This document shows positions 51,140 to 59,721 of a stretch of 64,000 nt of DNA, piece after piece; the first letter of the stretch is position 1; each line of letters starts with the position of its first letter. Made by a program: the position numbers and the translations under genes. The notes under the pieces were generated by a model. It had not been told where the DNA came from and made no database searches. It saw only the letters and a list, made by a program, of their open reading frames with translations. Location of the stretch: assembly GCA_049324875.1 (NCBI GenBank), contig JBMONC010000053.1, positions 211,067 to 275,066 on the forward strand, written 5' to 3'. The DNA comes from JAWLHU01 sp049324875. Lineage in GTDB: Bacteria > Bacillota > Sulfobacillia > Symbiobacteriales > Symbiobacteriaceae.

Positions 51140-51387
51140 GCCTCCACCTCCTCCGCAGTAACCTTCTTGGTCTGCGCCCTGTTTCCCTTGATCCTTAAGG
51201 TCTACGCCGGATTCGCCTCCCCGGCCCCGCCCAGCCCCACAGAAGGGCCCCCTGCCGGCGCAGGGGGCTTCGCTCTGCATCCCCGAAAGATCAGGAGTCC
51301 GGCCTGAGAGAAGGTGTTGTGGGTCAGCAGGGCGCTCTGCGCCTCGGCTTCCGTGCAGCCGAGCAACCTCCTCCTCTGCACAGCAAA

Positions 51388-51410
51388 CCCCCTCCGCCAT
51401 GCGAAGGGGG
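51388..51410 (-). terminator. Terminator of mreB/mbl
   Basis: CCCCCTTCGC and GCGGAGGGGG pair on the minus strand and are followed by TTTGC, 10 bases after the stop codon. Confidence 0.75.
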
Positions 51411-51420
51411 TGATTGCAGC

Positions 51421-52443
51421 CTACATGATCCGGCGGAGCACCACCAGGTGGTCATCCCGCAGTTCGAAGTGCTCCAGCGCCTTGCCGGTGCCCAGCGCCA
51501 CGCAGGAGATGGGGTCGTCGGCCAGGTAGGCCGGCACGCCCGTGCGGGAGGTGATCACCTTGTCCAACCCGTGCAGCATGGCTCCGCCACCGGTCATCAC
51601 CATGCCCCGCTCGATGATATCGGCGGCCAGTTCGGGCGGCGTGGCCTCGAGCACGCTCTTGATGGTATCGCAGATCGCGGTCACGTGCTCCGACAGCGCC
51701 TCCCGTGTCTCCTGCGAGCTGATGGTGATGTTCTTCGGCAGGCCTGACATCAGGTCCCGGCCCCGCACCTCCATCTGCTCGTTCCGGCTGTCGCAGCCGG
51801 CGCTGGCCACCTTGATCTTGATCTCCTCGCCGGTCCGCTCGCCGATCAGCAGGTTGTACTTCATCTTCACGTAGCGGACGAGCGCCTCGTCGAACTTGTC
51901 GCCGCCAATGCGGATCGACTCGCTCCGCACCACGCCCCCCAGGGAGAGGACGGCGATGTCGGTGGTGCCGCCACCGATGTCGACCACCATGTGGCCGGTG
52001 GGCTGGGTGATATCCAGGCCAGCGCCCAGGGCTGCGGCCAGGGGCTCCTCGATCAGGGTGGCGGTGCGGGCGCCTGCCTGGACGGCTGCCTCCACCACCG
52101 CACGCTTCTCGACCGTGGTGACTCCGGCGGGCACACAGACCATGACACGGGGACGCGACAGGAGGCGGGGACCTGCCACCCGCCGGATGAAGTCCTTCAA
52201 CATCGCCTCGGTCACATCATAATCCGCGATGACCCCCTCACGCAGGGGGCGGGTCGCGATGATGTTTCCCGGGGTTCGACCAAGCATGCGCCGTGCCTCC
52301 TCGCCGATGGCGAGGATCTGCTTGGTGTCGCGGTTCATCGCGACCACCGAGGGCTCACGGAGCACGATGCCCTTGCCCTTCACATAGATCAGTACGGTCG
52401 CCGTACCCAGGTCGATCCCAATGTCTGTCGCCCATCCGAACAC
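51421..52443 (-). CDS. mreB: Rod-shape determining actin homologue MreB/Mbl
   Basis: A 340-residue actin-like ATPase that guides lateral wall synthesis. Motifs: DIGIDLGTATVLIYVKG (phosphate 1), VVDIGGGTTDIAVLS (phosphate 2), TLIEEPLAAALGAG and VMTGGGAMLHGLD (adenosine). GTG 52443 lies nine to ten bases after GGAGG; the frame is open further upstream without similarity. Position immediately after spoIIID makes it the positional equivalent of B. subtilis mbl rather than of mreB. Confidence 0.95.
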   Translation of the reverse strand: MFGWATDIGIDLGTATVLIYVKGKGIVLREPSVVAMNRDTKQILAIGEEARRMLGRTPGNIIATRPLREGVIADYDVTEAMLKDFIRRVAGPRLLSRPRVMVCVPAGVTTVEKRAVVEAAVQAGARTATLIEEPLAAALGAGLDITQPTGHMVVDIGGGTTDIAVLSLGGVVRSESIRIGGDKFDEALVRYVKMKYNLLIGERTGEEIKIKVASAGCDSRNEQMEVRGRDLMSGLPKNITISSQETREALSEHVTAICDTIKSVLEATPPELAADIIERGMVMTGGGAMLHGLDKVITSRTGVPAYLADDPISCVALGTGKALEHFELRDDHLVVLRRIM

Positions 52444-52543
52444 TGTGTCGATGCCTCCTGTCAAAGGCCTGGAAGAGTCAAACCAAAGCACTTTTCCAGT
52501 TCGACACAGCCAATCAAAGTCCTTCGTGTTATAACATTTCCGG

Positions 52544-52792
52544 TTACTTTTCCAGGTACTTCTGACGGGTCGCGGCACCCCCCCGGATGTGCCGCTCTGC
52601 CTTGTTGAAGTCAAGGACCTGCTTCACCTTGGTGGCCAGTTCCGGATTGATCCGGGGAAGGCGCTCCGTGACATCCTTGTGGACGGTGCTCTTGGAGACA
52701 CCGAACAGCAAGGCTGTATCCCGCACGGTGTCCTTGGTGCGGAAGATGTGGTTGCCAACATCCAGCACTCGCTTCCAGATGTGGTCTTTCAC
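52544..52792 (-). CDS. spoIIID: Sporulation transcription regulator SpoIIID
   Basis: An 82-residue helix-turn-helix DNA-binding protein of the mother cell, which modulates sigma-E-dependent genes. The recognisable core is RTKDTVRDTALLFGVSKSTVHKDVTERLP, and the C-terminus is basic (HIRGGAATRQKYLEK). GTG 52792 is seven bases after AAGGGGG. A sigma-E-type promoter at 52826-52853 fits the known control of this gene. It lies between spoIIQ and mbl, as in Bacillus. Confidence 0.96.
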   Translation of the reverse strand: MKDHIWKRVLDVGNHIFRTKDTVRDTALLFGVSKSTVHKDVTERLPRINPELATKVKQVLDFNKAERHIRGGAATRQKYLEK

Positions 52793-52825
52793 CGCTGGGC
52801 CCCCTTCGCCCTGGTTGGTTGTTAG

Positions 52826-52853
52826 AGTATATGGGCAGGGGGAGGAAACATAC
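52826..52853 (-). promoter_or_regulatory. Sigma-E-type promoter of spoIIID
   Basis: On the minus strand GTATGTT (52847-52853), 13 bases, then CATATACT (52826-52833), fitting the mother-cell sigma-E consensus (about kmATATT and CATAnnnT), 34 bases before the start codon. Confidence 0.7.
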
Positions 52854-52858
52854 CGAAA

Positions 52859-52897
52859 GCCCGCCCCTCTCCCTGTGCCAGACAGGTAGGGGCGGGC
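52859..52897 (-). terminator. Terminator of spoIIQ
   Basis: GCCCGCCCCTACCTG pairs with CAGGGAGAGGGGCGGGC around TCTGGCA, followed on the minus strand by TTTCGG. The -35 of spoIIID lies right after it. Confidence 0.75.
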
Positions 52898-52904
52898 CCT
52901 CTCA

Positions 52905-53597
52905 TCAGTTGGCGAGGTAGGCGGCGGGGTCGACGGGACTGTCGTCGATCCTGACCTGGAAGGCGAGGTGGGGCCCCATCTCCTTCCGGGCTGCACCGGG
53001 GGCGCCCACCTGTGCGACGATGCTGCCGCCCTCTACCCGGGCGCCCTCCGTGACCAGCACCTTCCCCAGGCCGGTGTAGTGGGTCGTCATGCCCCCGCCA
53101 TGCTCCAGCACCAGGGTCAGCCCCTCCATCGGATTCTGCTCCACGGCGGCCACCTGGCCGCCGGCAGCGGCCAGCACCGCCTGACCCGGCTGACCCTGGT
53201 AGGCGAGGGCGGTATAGAGCCGGAAGTCGCCGTAGGCCTCATCCAGCGAGCCGTAGGTCTTAATCATGCGGGGCTCACCCGCCAGGGGATGCACCAGGTG
53301 GGCAGGGGCGGGCGGCTCCGCCTCCTGCGGGGGGGCGCTCGCCGGAGGCTCGAGCGTGGTCCCGGAGGGGGCGGGCTGGACCGCGGGGGTGGTGGGCGGC
53401 GGGGGTGCCTGCTCCACGCTGAGCGGGATCTGTTCGGTCGGGGTCGGAGGGGCCGGATCAGCCGGGGTTCGGAGCTGCTGGTAGAGCACGATGGCGCCGA
53501 GCAGCAGCAGCAGGAGGGCGGCGGAAAGCAGGGCCATCCGCCGCTCCCTGGGCAGGTTCTGCAGCCAGGAATGGGACAGGCCGCGGGCAGGTTTCAA
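52905..53597 (-). CDS. spoIIQ: Stage II sporulation protein Q, M23-like
   Basis: A 230-residue forespore membrane protein: one helix (residues 21-41), a long Pro-rich linker (about 45-105) and a degenerate LytM domain. The first zinc ligand position reads LYTALAYQ where active enzymes have H-x-x-x-D, and the last motif is GPHLAFQV rather than HxH, so it is probably enzymatically inactive like B. subtilis SpoIIQ. SpoIIQ binds SpoIIIAH across the intermembrane space during engulfment. TTG 53597 follows AGAGGTGATC. Identity is supported by its place between spoIID and spoIIID. Confidence 0.88.
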   Translation of the reverse strand: MKPARGLSHSWLQNLPRERRMALLSAALLLLLLGAIVLYQQLRTPADPAPPTPTEQIPLSVEQAPPPPTTPAVQPAPSGTTLEPPASAPPQEAEPPAPAHLVHPLAGEPRMIKTYGSLDEAYGDFRLYTALAYQGQPGQAVLAAAGGQVAAVEQNPMEGLTLVLEHGGGMTTHYTGLGKVLVTEGARVEGGSIVAQVGAPGAARKEMGPHLAFQVRIDDSPVDPAAYLAN

Positions 53598-53659
53598 CGC
53601 AGATCACCTCTGCCCATAGATTGCCCATATCTGGTGCAGACTAGTCCATGGATTAACAG

Positions 53660-54661
53660 CTAGCCATCAAAGAGCCGGCTGACTGTCGCCCCCTTGTAGT
53701 AGTGGCTGAGGATCTGCCGGTAGGTGTGGCCCGCCTGAGCCATCCCATCGGCACCGTACTGGCTCATGCCCACCCCGTGGCCGTCGCCGACGGTCTCCAC
53801 CACCAGCTGCCCGCCCTCCAGGAAGACCCGGAAGTCGGTGGAGCGCAGGCCGAGGCGCTCCCGGAACTGGCGGCCCGTCAGTGTCAGCTCTCCGACCCTG
53901 ACGCTCTTCACCCGCCCGGTGGCGGTCCGCTCCACCACCTGCACCGGGGAGCGGCCGGCCCGTGCGGCAGCGGTCACGGCCAGGACCGGGCTCTTGCCAC
54001 CGGCGGCCAGCGCCCGGGCGAACTCGCCGGGCTCGAACCGCTTCTGGGTGATCAACTTCGGCGAGTGGGCTCCCCACCGGTCGTCCACAGCGACCAGGTA
54101 GGGGACAGCGTCGGTGAAGTAGTCGGCTGCGTTCTCCGTCAGCCGGCCCGAGACGGCGTGATAGAGCGCATCGATCAACTCTCCCTTGTAGGTCAGCACC
54201 TGTCCCGCTGTCTCCGCCTGGGCCTCTCCCAGCCGCCGCCAGAAGCTCCGGGCGGTCAGCTTGCCGTGCTTCCGGATCAGCCCCTCCAGGGTCTGGAAGG
54301 CCTGGCTGGTGCTGAAGTCGGCGCAGACGTCGGCTTCGGGGTGAAGCGGGCAGCCTCCCTTGCCGCCGAACTCCTTCATCCGCCGGACGGTGTAGGTGCG
54401 GGCGACAACGAACTGGGCCTTCAGCGCCTCCATCTCAAACTCGGGCGGCATCTCTCCCGCCACCACGCTCTTCAGGTAGGCTCCCAGCGGGATCGCTTCC
54501 ACCTTCCCGCTCTCGGGGAAGAAGACCTTGACCGGAATGCTGTCCGCCCCATCGGGCTCCGGGGGGGCCGCGGGTTTGGCGCCCAGGGCGCCGATGGCGG
54601 CAGGAAGGGCCAGCATGATCCCGGCCAACAGGAGCAGGATAATCGTGAGCAACCGCTGCAT
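53660..54661 (-). CDS. spoIID: Stage II sporulation protein D
   Basis: A 333-residue membrane-anchored lytic transglycosylase that trims peptidoglycan at the leading edge of the engulfing membrane. It has an N-terminal anchor (LLTIILLLLAGIMLALPAA), the SpoIID core with IPLGAYLKSVVAGEMPPEFEMEALKAQFVVARTY, and the C-terminal GHGVGMSQYGADGMAQAGHTYRQILSHYYKG. The conserved Glu in AGEMP is present. A sigma-E-like promoter lies upstream. murA, which precedes spoIID in Bacillus, is not here. Confidence 0.96.
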   Translation of the reverse strand: MQRLLTIILLLLAGIMLALPAAIGALGAKPAAPPEPDGADSIPVKVFFPESGKVEAIPLGAYLKSVVAGEMPPEFEMEALKAQFVVARTYTVRRMKEFGGKGGCPLHPEADVCADFSTSQAFQTLEGLIRKHGKLTARSFWRRLGEAQAETAGQVLTYKGELIDALYHAVSGRLTENAADYFTDAVPYLVAVDDRWGAHSPKLITQKRFEPGEFARALAAGGKSPVLAVTAAARAGRSPVQVVERTATGRVKSVRVGELTLTGRQFRERLGLRSTDFRVFLEGGQLVVETVGDGHGVGMSQYGADGMAQAGHTYRQILSHYYKGATVSRLFDG

Positions 54662-54707
54662 GGCTCGTCCTCCCAGGTCGCCGGGGGTCCGGCGTGCTCT
54701 CAGGGAA

Positions 54708-54737
54708 ACTTTATGGAGGACGCGGGCCGCGTATTAC
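54708..54737 (-). promoter_or_regulatory. Sigma-E-like promoter of spoIID
   Basis: CATAAAGT (54708-54715) on the minus strand with GTAATAC (54731-54737) 15 bases upstream. Spacing is one base longer than usual for sigma-E. Confidence 0.5.
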
Positions 54738-54752
54738 ATAAGGTGGCGCGGA

Positions 54753-55388
54753 TCAGTAATCGCCGGTGAGCGCCGGCCAGGCGACCCAGAGCCTTACGGC
54801 CTCCTCGGTCTGGCGCGCCGCCACCTGCACGTTCACCTCATGGGGACCGGAGGGCAGCCGTGCGGACCAGCCGGCCACGGAGGCCGATCTCTCCCCGGTC
54901 CAGGGCTGCCTGGCTGAGGCCCCCAGCTCGTCCAGGGCGCGGTGGGCGAGGGTCAGCAGCTCTCGCTTGCCCGGGATCTTCCCCTGCAGCTCCACATGGA
55001 AGGGTGTCGCAACGCCTGCCTCCTCCAGGGCGCGGGTCAGGAGCGGGTGGTTCTCCGCCCAGCGCTGGGCGGCCTCACCAACCATCTGCCAGTTGAGCAC
55101 CAGGTAGTGCGCTCCCTCCTGGGTCTGGAGCCAGGCCTCCCGCTGCTCACCACCGGGCGGGCTGCCCTTCCAGCCGAGCCGCTCCCTCAGCCTCGCCGGG
55201 GTAGCCGGGTCGGTGATCGGCGCCACCAGGAGAAACCGGGCCGACTCCAGCGAACCGCCGGCCTTCGCCATCACCGTGTTCAGGGCGGAAATGGCCGGGC
55301 GGTCCGGCTGCTCCCGGTGGCGGTCAAGCACCCAGCCGGCATAGAGCAGCAGGGCGATCAGGCTCAGGATCGGTAACCAGTGTCGCAT
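54753..55388 (-). CDS. YwmB-family protein
   Basis: A 211-residue protein with an N-terminal signal-anchor (MRHWLPILSLIALLLYAGWV) and an extracytoplasmic domain. Features match the Firmicute YwmB family: STRF-like ESARFLLVAPI, HYLVLNWQMVGEAAQRW and a C-terminal VQVAARQTEEAVRLWVAWP. In B. subtilis ywmB lies upstream of murAA-spoIID in the same order. Function unknown, possibly spore-related. ATG 55388 follows GGAGGTGGC. It is cotranscribed or adjacent to spoIID with a 91-base gap. Confidence 0.75.
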   Translation of the reverse strand: MRHWLPILSLIALLLYAGWVLDRHREQPDRPAISALNTVMAKAGGSLESARFLLVAPITDPATPARLRERLGWKGSPPGGEQREAWLQTQEGAHYLVLNWQMVGEAAQRWAENHPLLTRALEEAGVATPFHVELQGKIPGKRELLTLAHRALDELGASARQPWTGERSASVAGWSARLPSGPHEVNVQVAARQTEEAVRLWVAWPALTGDY

Positions 55389-55563
55389 CCTTTGAGCCAC
55401 CTCCTGCCCGGAGTCTTGACCATAGCGCTTTCGCGTAAACCGGCATAGGGTGTTGGGGGGAGCAGTGGCTACCACAGCTTTGAACCCCGTGCCCCGGCAG
55501 GAGTTTTGCCGCTCACCCCGTATTCTTAACATCGTCGCCACATCGAGGCCATGTGGCTGTAGG

Positions 55564-55589
55564 AAAAGGGGACAGCCGTCCCCCTTTTC
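55564..55589 (+). terminator. Terminator-like hairpin upstream of the MoxR gene
   Basis: GGGGAC and GTCCCC pair around AGCC, flanked by AAAA and CTTTTCT. It sits about 50 bases before the MoxR start, so it could be a leader attenuator or a bidirectional barrier between the divergent operons. Confidence 0.55.
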
Positions 55590-55640
55590 TCATGTTTGTC
55601 TCCCACTTGGCACGCGTTTCACAAAGGGCGGTGATCTCCT

Positions 55641-56699
55641 GTGAGCCCAGATCCTCTCCTGGTCGGTGCCGTCGTCGCGGGCGTTGCCATAGCCGTGCCC
55701 GTCGTCCGCTACGGTCCCCGGTGGGTGAAGCTGTGGCGGCAGGAGGTGCGGAACCAGGCGGCCTTCGACCTGGCCAAAGACCGCATCCAAAAGGAGGCGA
55801 GCCGTGTGTTCCATCTCTCTGCTGCCGAACTCCAGCAGATGCTGCAGGCCCAGAACTACTACCTGGACAGCATCAGCGTTCAGAAGCTCTGGTCATACCT
55901 GCGCCAAGGCAAACCGATCGGCCTGCGGGGCGAGCCGGGTATCGGCAAGTCCCAGCTGGCCGAGGCCTTCGCCCAGGCGATGGGCTACAACTTCATCGAC
56001 CTGGAATGCCACAGCCACCTGGAGTCAGAAGAGATCGGTATCTCCTGGAACGGGTTCAAGCAGATCGTCGACGCCCAGGCCTATCGCGCTGGTGAGGGCG
56101 GTGGCGAGCCCCCCAACCTGTACACCCTGGAGTACCTGAACCGGACGCCGCTGCTGGAGAGCCTCCTCACCGACAAGCCCACCGTGGTGCGGGTTGACGA
56201 GGTCGATAAACTGAACGAGCACACCACGAACTTCTTCCTGCGCTACCTGGACAAGAAGGAGCTGGTGGTGCACAACCTGGACCAGCCCGGACAGTCCAAG
56301 GTGCTGCGGGCCAAGGCGCCGCTCTTCGTCTTCCTCACCTCCAACGAGTACAAGCGGCTGGATACCGCTTTCATGCGCCGGACGGTATGGCTCGACCTGA
56401 CCTTCCCGTCGGAGGCCGCCCTGGCCGCCATCGTGGAGACGAGCGTGGGCGTGCCCAAGGATTTCGCGGTCCGGGTTGCCCGGATCGTGGTGCAGCTTCG
56501 ACAGCTGAATATGGAGAAGAAGCCGGCCATTGCTGAGGCGATCGAATGGGCACGGGCTCTGGTCGATGTGGGTGACGGGCGGATCACCCCCGAGACCGTC
56601 GAGGTCACCATCGGCTTCCTGGCCAAGTACCCGGAGGATGAAGCGATCGTCAAGGAGGCTCTCCGGAAGTGGTACGACGGATTTGGCAGAACCGCCTAG
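55641..56699 (+). CDS. MoxR-family AAA+ ATPase
   Basis: A 352-residue AAA+ ATPase with Walker A GEPGIGKSQLAEAF, Walker B VVRVDEVDKL, sensor VFLTSNEYKRLD and Arg fingers in AFMRRTVWLDL. An N-terminal hydrophobic segment (LLVGAVVAGVAIAVPVV) may anchor it to the membrane, which is unusual for MoxR. Its 3' end overlaps a VWA gene by 31 bases. MoxR-VWA pairs act as chaperones that insert cofactors or remodel complexes; the client here is unknown. GTG 55641 follows GGTGATC. Confidence 0.9.
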   Translation: MSPDPLLVGAVVAGVAIAVPVVRYGPRWVKLWRQEVRNQAAFDLAKDRIQKEASRVFHLSAAELQQMLQAQNYYLDSISVQKLWSYLRQGKPIGLRGEPGIGKSQLAEAFAQAMGYNFIDLECHSHLESEEIGISWNGFKQIVDAQAYRAGEGGGEPPNLYTLEYLNRTPLLESLLTDKPTVVRVDEVDKLNEHTTNFFLRYLDKKELVVHNLDQPGQSKVLRAKAPLFVFLTSNEYKRLDTAFMRRTVWLDLTFPSEAALAAIVETSVGVPKDFAVRVARIVVQLRQLNMEKKPAIAEAIEWARALVDVGDGRITPETVEVTIGFLAKYPEDEAIVKEALRKWYDGFGRTA

Positions 56700-57928
56700 T
56701 CCTCGCCCTTTCCCGCCCGTTTCGCCTCTTCCTGCGATGGCTGCTGGTCTGGCTGGACTACCTGACCCGGCGGACCAGCCGCGCCCTTCGGGTGACGGGT
56801 CGCTTCCTGCGCATCATGATCCGGCCGCGGGATCCCAACAACATCTTCGTAGAGCCGACGGAGGCGGCGCACGAGGCCGGGGAGGGCTCGGTCGGCCCCC
56901 TGGCCGACATCGCCTCCGGCGAGCGGGGCGGCTCCCTCCTCTGGGCAGGCGGGGCGGCTGCCGGCCCGGTGCCCGAGGGGAATGCCCCCACCAGCAGCCT
57001 GTCCCTCTGGCGCGGCACCAGGACGGCCTCCCCCGAAGATGGCTCGGAGGGCGCTGCGGCCGCGAACCGTCGTTACGCCTACATCGACGTGATGGCGTCG
57101 CAGATCCGAAAGCTGGCGCCCCGAGACATCCAGTTGCTGGAGGAGCTGATCCAGCGCCTGGCCCGCAAGTGGCTGGACATCGACGAGGTCTTTGAGCGGG
57201 CCCCTCGCCGCAACCGGCTGGACATTGGCCGCACCTTGCGGTACAACATCCCCCGGTACGCCGGAGCGGTGTTGAACTTCAAGTGGGTCGAGAAGGAGTA
57301 CCCGCTGCCCCAGCCGGTCAAGCCGGCCCGCCTCCTGGTGATCGGCGACGTCTCCCACTCCATGGTCCACTACGTGAGCGTGGTATTGTTTTTCTTTCAT
57401 AGCCTGAATTTCAAGTTTGTCGTGGAGAGCTACGTCTTCAGTGAGAAGGCGACCCACTCGACCCCTTACCTGAATGGGCTGGGAACCTTCGAAGAGAAGG
57501 TACAGCGGCTGATCAGCGGGGCGAAGTCCTGGAATGCGGGAACCCGGTTCGGTTCAGCCCTGGAGGAGATCGCCGATGAAGCCTACGTGGATGAGAACAC
57601 CTATGTGCTGATCGCCACCGACGGCAAGGTCTCGCTGCAGCCCGAAGAGGCGGAGAAGATCAGGCGCTACATGACCGAACTGCGCCGGCGGGCCAAGCAG
57701 GTGATCTTCATCACCCCTTCCGCGGAGTTCTCGGGGGCGCAGCAGGCCAAGGTGAAGCCGGTCCGCCTGGGCAGCTTCAAGTATGGCTTCGAGGAGTTTC
57801 CCATCTGGATGGGATCGCCCGTCTGGTATGGCACCCTCGGGCAGTATGCCGATCAGATCTACCTGATTCGGACCATTCACGACCTGATCGACATGACCGA
57901 GACGCTGTTGATCAATAGTAAGCAGTAA
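56669..57928 (+). CDS. VWA-domain protein (CoxE-like partner of MoxR)
   Basis: A 419-residue protein with an N-terminal hydrophobic or amphipathic region, a Gly/Ala-rich variable region (about 70-130) and a C-terminal VWA domain (about 220-419). The MIDAS metal site is DVSHSM with later conserved Thr/Asp (GTRFGSALEEI, IATDGKVS). GTG 56669 is nine bases after AAGGAGG, inside the MoxR gene. The translational overlap points to a stoichiometric complex. Confidence 0.88.
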   Translation: MVRRIWQNRLVLALSRPFRLFLRWLLVWLDYLTRRTSRALRVTGRFLRIMIRPRDPNNIFVEPTEAAHEAGEGSVGPLADIASGERGGSLLWAGGAAAGPVPEGNAPTSSLSLWRGTRTASPEDGSEGAAAANRRYAYIDVMASQIRKLAPRDIQLLEELIQRLARKWLDIDEVFERAPRRNRLDIGRTLRYNIPRYAGAVLNFKWVEKEYPLPQPVKPARLLVIGDVSHSMVHYVSVVLFFFHSLNFKFVVESYVFSEKATHSTPYLNGLGTFEEKVQRLISGAKSWNAGTRFGSALEEIADEAYVDENTYVLIATDGKVSLQPEEAEKIRRYMTELRRRAKQVIFITPSAEFSGAQQAKVKPVRLGSFKYGFEEFPIWMGSPVWYGTLGQYADQIYLIRTIHDLIDMTETLLINSKQ

Positions 57929-57951
57929 GGCCGGAGGCGGTGCCTCCGGCC
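57929..57951 (+). terminator. Terminator of the MoxR-VWA operon
   Basis: A perfect 10-bp stem GGCCGGAGGC / GCCTCCGGCC with a 3-base loop, then CATTTCC. It begins on the base after the VWA stop codon. Reading into the next gene is still possible. Confidence 0.65.
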
Positions 57952-57974
57952 CATTTCCTACGAGGTGGGATACG

Positions 57975-58268
57975 ATGCGCATCGAACTGGCTGAGGTCAA
58001 CCTGAACCAAGCAAGCGCTTGCTTGCCAATCAGGTCCCGGTACGCCCTGCTGGAGATCACCGAGGCGGGGGAGTGGCGGGTCTTGCTCTACGGCCTCAAG
58101 CCGGACTCGCTGGTGATCCTGCAGGACCTGTTCAGCGCCGCCGAGGTCGGGCACCTCAGCCTGACCACCGTGGAGGGCGACCGCACCGCCGGCCTGGTGA
58201 AGGTGAGCCGGCTTTCGGTGGGCAACGAAAGCCACGCGGCCCTGCAAGGGCTCTCCAACCTCCCCTGA
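57975..58268 (+). CDS. Hypothetical protein (97 aa)
   Basis: A soluble protein with no signal or membrane segment, beginning MRIELAEVNLNQASACLPIR and including LLEITEAGEWRVLLYGLKPDSLVILQDLFSAAEVGHLSLT. ATG 57975 follows GAGGTGG by eight bases, and codon usage is like the neighbours. It follows the MoxR-VWA genes and is convergent with the next gene. No family recognised. Confidence 0.65.
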   Translation: MRIELAEVNLNQASACLPIRSRYALLEITEAGEWRVLLYGLKPDSLVILQDLFSAAEVGHLSLTTVEGDRTAGLVKVSRLSVGNESHAALQGLSNLP

Positions 58269-58283
58269 GCCCCCGGTGCCCCG

Positions 58284-58859
58284 TTACCCCTGGTAGCCCC
58301 GTTCCTGCGAGACGCTCGTGCCGTAGACCTGGACCAGTTCGGCCACCTGTTTGGCCGGCCGGTCCATCATCAACTCCGGAAAGATCAGGTCGTATCCAAA
58401 GGCGTTCCGGGTTCTCAGCATCTGGTTGGCCAATCTCTCCGCCTTGGCGCTGAGCATCCGGTTGGCGATCTCCGTGCCGCCGGCAACCAAGCCCTTCAGG
58501 TCCTCCGAGGCGCTGGCCAGGTACCGCTCATACGTCGCCAGGCGGATGCCGAAGAAGGTGTTATACCCGGTGTTCACCACCCCCAGCCCCTCCACGTCAT
58601 CCCAGGGGATCAGGGGACTGACCCCCTCGATGAAGACCCGGATCCCGTCCGGCTCCAGGGCCAGGGTCCGGGGCCGCAGCATGATCATGATCTCCACCAC
58701 CAGCCATCCTCCCCCGAAGAGGAGAGTGATCACCCAGCCGACGACCTCCTGAACGAGGTCGCTCGCTCCCCTTGCCAGCCAGATGCCGCCAACGGCAAAG
58801 AGAAAGGTCAGCAGATGGAGCCACAAGGGAATGCGCGGTCGTATGAGGATCGTTTGCAT
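58284..58859 (-). CDS. PH-like membrane protein, STM3941-like
   Basis: A 191-residue protein with two N-terminal membrane helices (IPLWLHLLTFLFAVGGIWLA, VVGWVITLLFGGGWLVVEIMIML) and a cytoplasmic domain in which TLALEPDGIRVFIEGVSPLIPWDDVEGLGV recalls the bacterial PH-like STM3941/YdbS-type fold. The C-terminal half is helical (AKAERLANQMLRTRNAFGYDL). ATG 58859. Role unknown. Confidence 0.65.
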   Translation of the reverse strand: MQTILIRPRIPLWLHLLTFLFAVGGIWLARGASDLVQEVVGWVITLLFGGGWLVVEIMIMLRPRTLALEPDGIRVFIEGVSPLIPWDDVEGLGVVNTGYNTFFGIRLATYERYLASASEDLKGLVAGGTEIANRMLSAKAERLANQMLRTRNAFGYDLIFPELMMDRPAKQVAELVQVYGTSVSQERGYQG

Positions 58860-58895
58860 GTGCAGCCCCCTTTACGCAGAACGCGATATATAAAG

Positions 58896-58922
58896 AACCC
58901 GCCAGGGGATCTCTGGCGGGTT
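58896..58922 (-). terminator. Terminator of the DeoR-type repressor gene
   Basis: AACCCGCCAG and CTGGCGGGTT pair around seven bases; TCTTTATAT follows on the minus strand, adjacent to the stop codon. Confidence 0.8.
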
Positions 58923-58929
58923 GATTATT

Positions 58930-59694
58930 CTACACAAGCACCACGTTTACCCCTTCCTGGCGGAGCTCCTCCACCAGATTGGGGGGAGCCTGATCGTCGG
59001 TGATCAGCGTCTGGATCTGGTGAGGGCTGGCGATGCGAGCGAAGGCCACGCGGCCAAACTTGCTGGAGTCGCTCACAATGACGGCGTGCCTGGCCCGGCT
59101 CAGCATCAGACGGTGGATTTGGGCCTCCTCCTGGTTGGGGGTGGTAAACCCGAACTCCCTGGAGATCCCGTTGACCCCGACGAAGGCGATGTCGACGGCC
59201 ACCTCCCTGAGGGCGTGCTCGGCGGTCGGGCCGACCATGCAGAGGGAGCCTTCCCGAACCCTGCCCCCGGAGACGACCAGGTGGATCTGCGGGAGGGTCG
59301 CCACCTCCCAGGCAACGTTGACGGCGTTCGTCACCACCGTGAGCCCGGTCTTCCCCTTGAGCGCTCGGGCCACGGCAGCGACGGTGGTCCCCGCTGCGAG
59401 AGCGATCGTGGAGCCATCGGGCACAAGGGCAGCGGCGGCGGCGGCGATCCGTGCCTTGTCCGCTTCCCGGTCATGGAGTTTCGACTCGAAGGGAACGTCC
59501 TGCACCATGGCGTGGGGCAGGACGGCCCCGCCATGGTAGCGCAGCAGGAGCCCCATGCGCTCCATCGCCGCCAGGTCCCGGCGGACGGTCACCTCTGTCA
59601 CGCCCAGTTCTTCGGAAAGCTTGCCCACCTGCACCGCCCCGGTCTGCTGCAGCTGCTGCAGAATGATGCTGCGGCGCCTCTGATGATCGCTCAT
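58930..59694 (-). CDS. DeoR family sugar-operon repressor
   Basis: A 254-residue regulator with the N-terminal DeoR helix-turn-helix (RRSIILQQLQQTGAVQVGKLSEELGVTEVTVRRDLAAMERMGLLLRYHGGAV) and a C-terminal sugar-phosphate sensing domain (IALAAGTTVAAVARAL, DIAFVGVNGIS, SDSSKFGR). It is divergent from the sugar operon at 59912-64000 and separated from it by palindromes with GTTCGA, so it most likely represses that operon until a sugar phosphate accumulates. Confidence 0.93.
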   Translation of the reverse strand: MSDHQRRRSIILQQLQQTGAVQVGKLSEELGVTEVTVRRDLAAMERMGLLLRYHGGAVLPHAMVQDVPFESKLHDREADKARIAAAAAALVPDGSTIALAAGTTVAAVARALKGKTGLTVVTNAVNVAWEVATLPQIHLVVSGGRVREGSLCMVGPTAEHALREVAVDIAFVGVNGISREFGFTTPNQEEAQIHRLMLSRARHAVIVSDSSKFGRVAFARIASPHQIQTLITDDQAPPNLVEELRQEGVNVVLV

Positions 59695-59721
59695 TCAGCT
59701 TCCTCCCTCTGAGCGGTTTCT

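Noticed and set aside
52905..53597. Active M23 endopeptidase
   Set aside because: The zinc-ligand positions are substituted, and the gene order identifies it as SpoIIQ.
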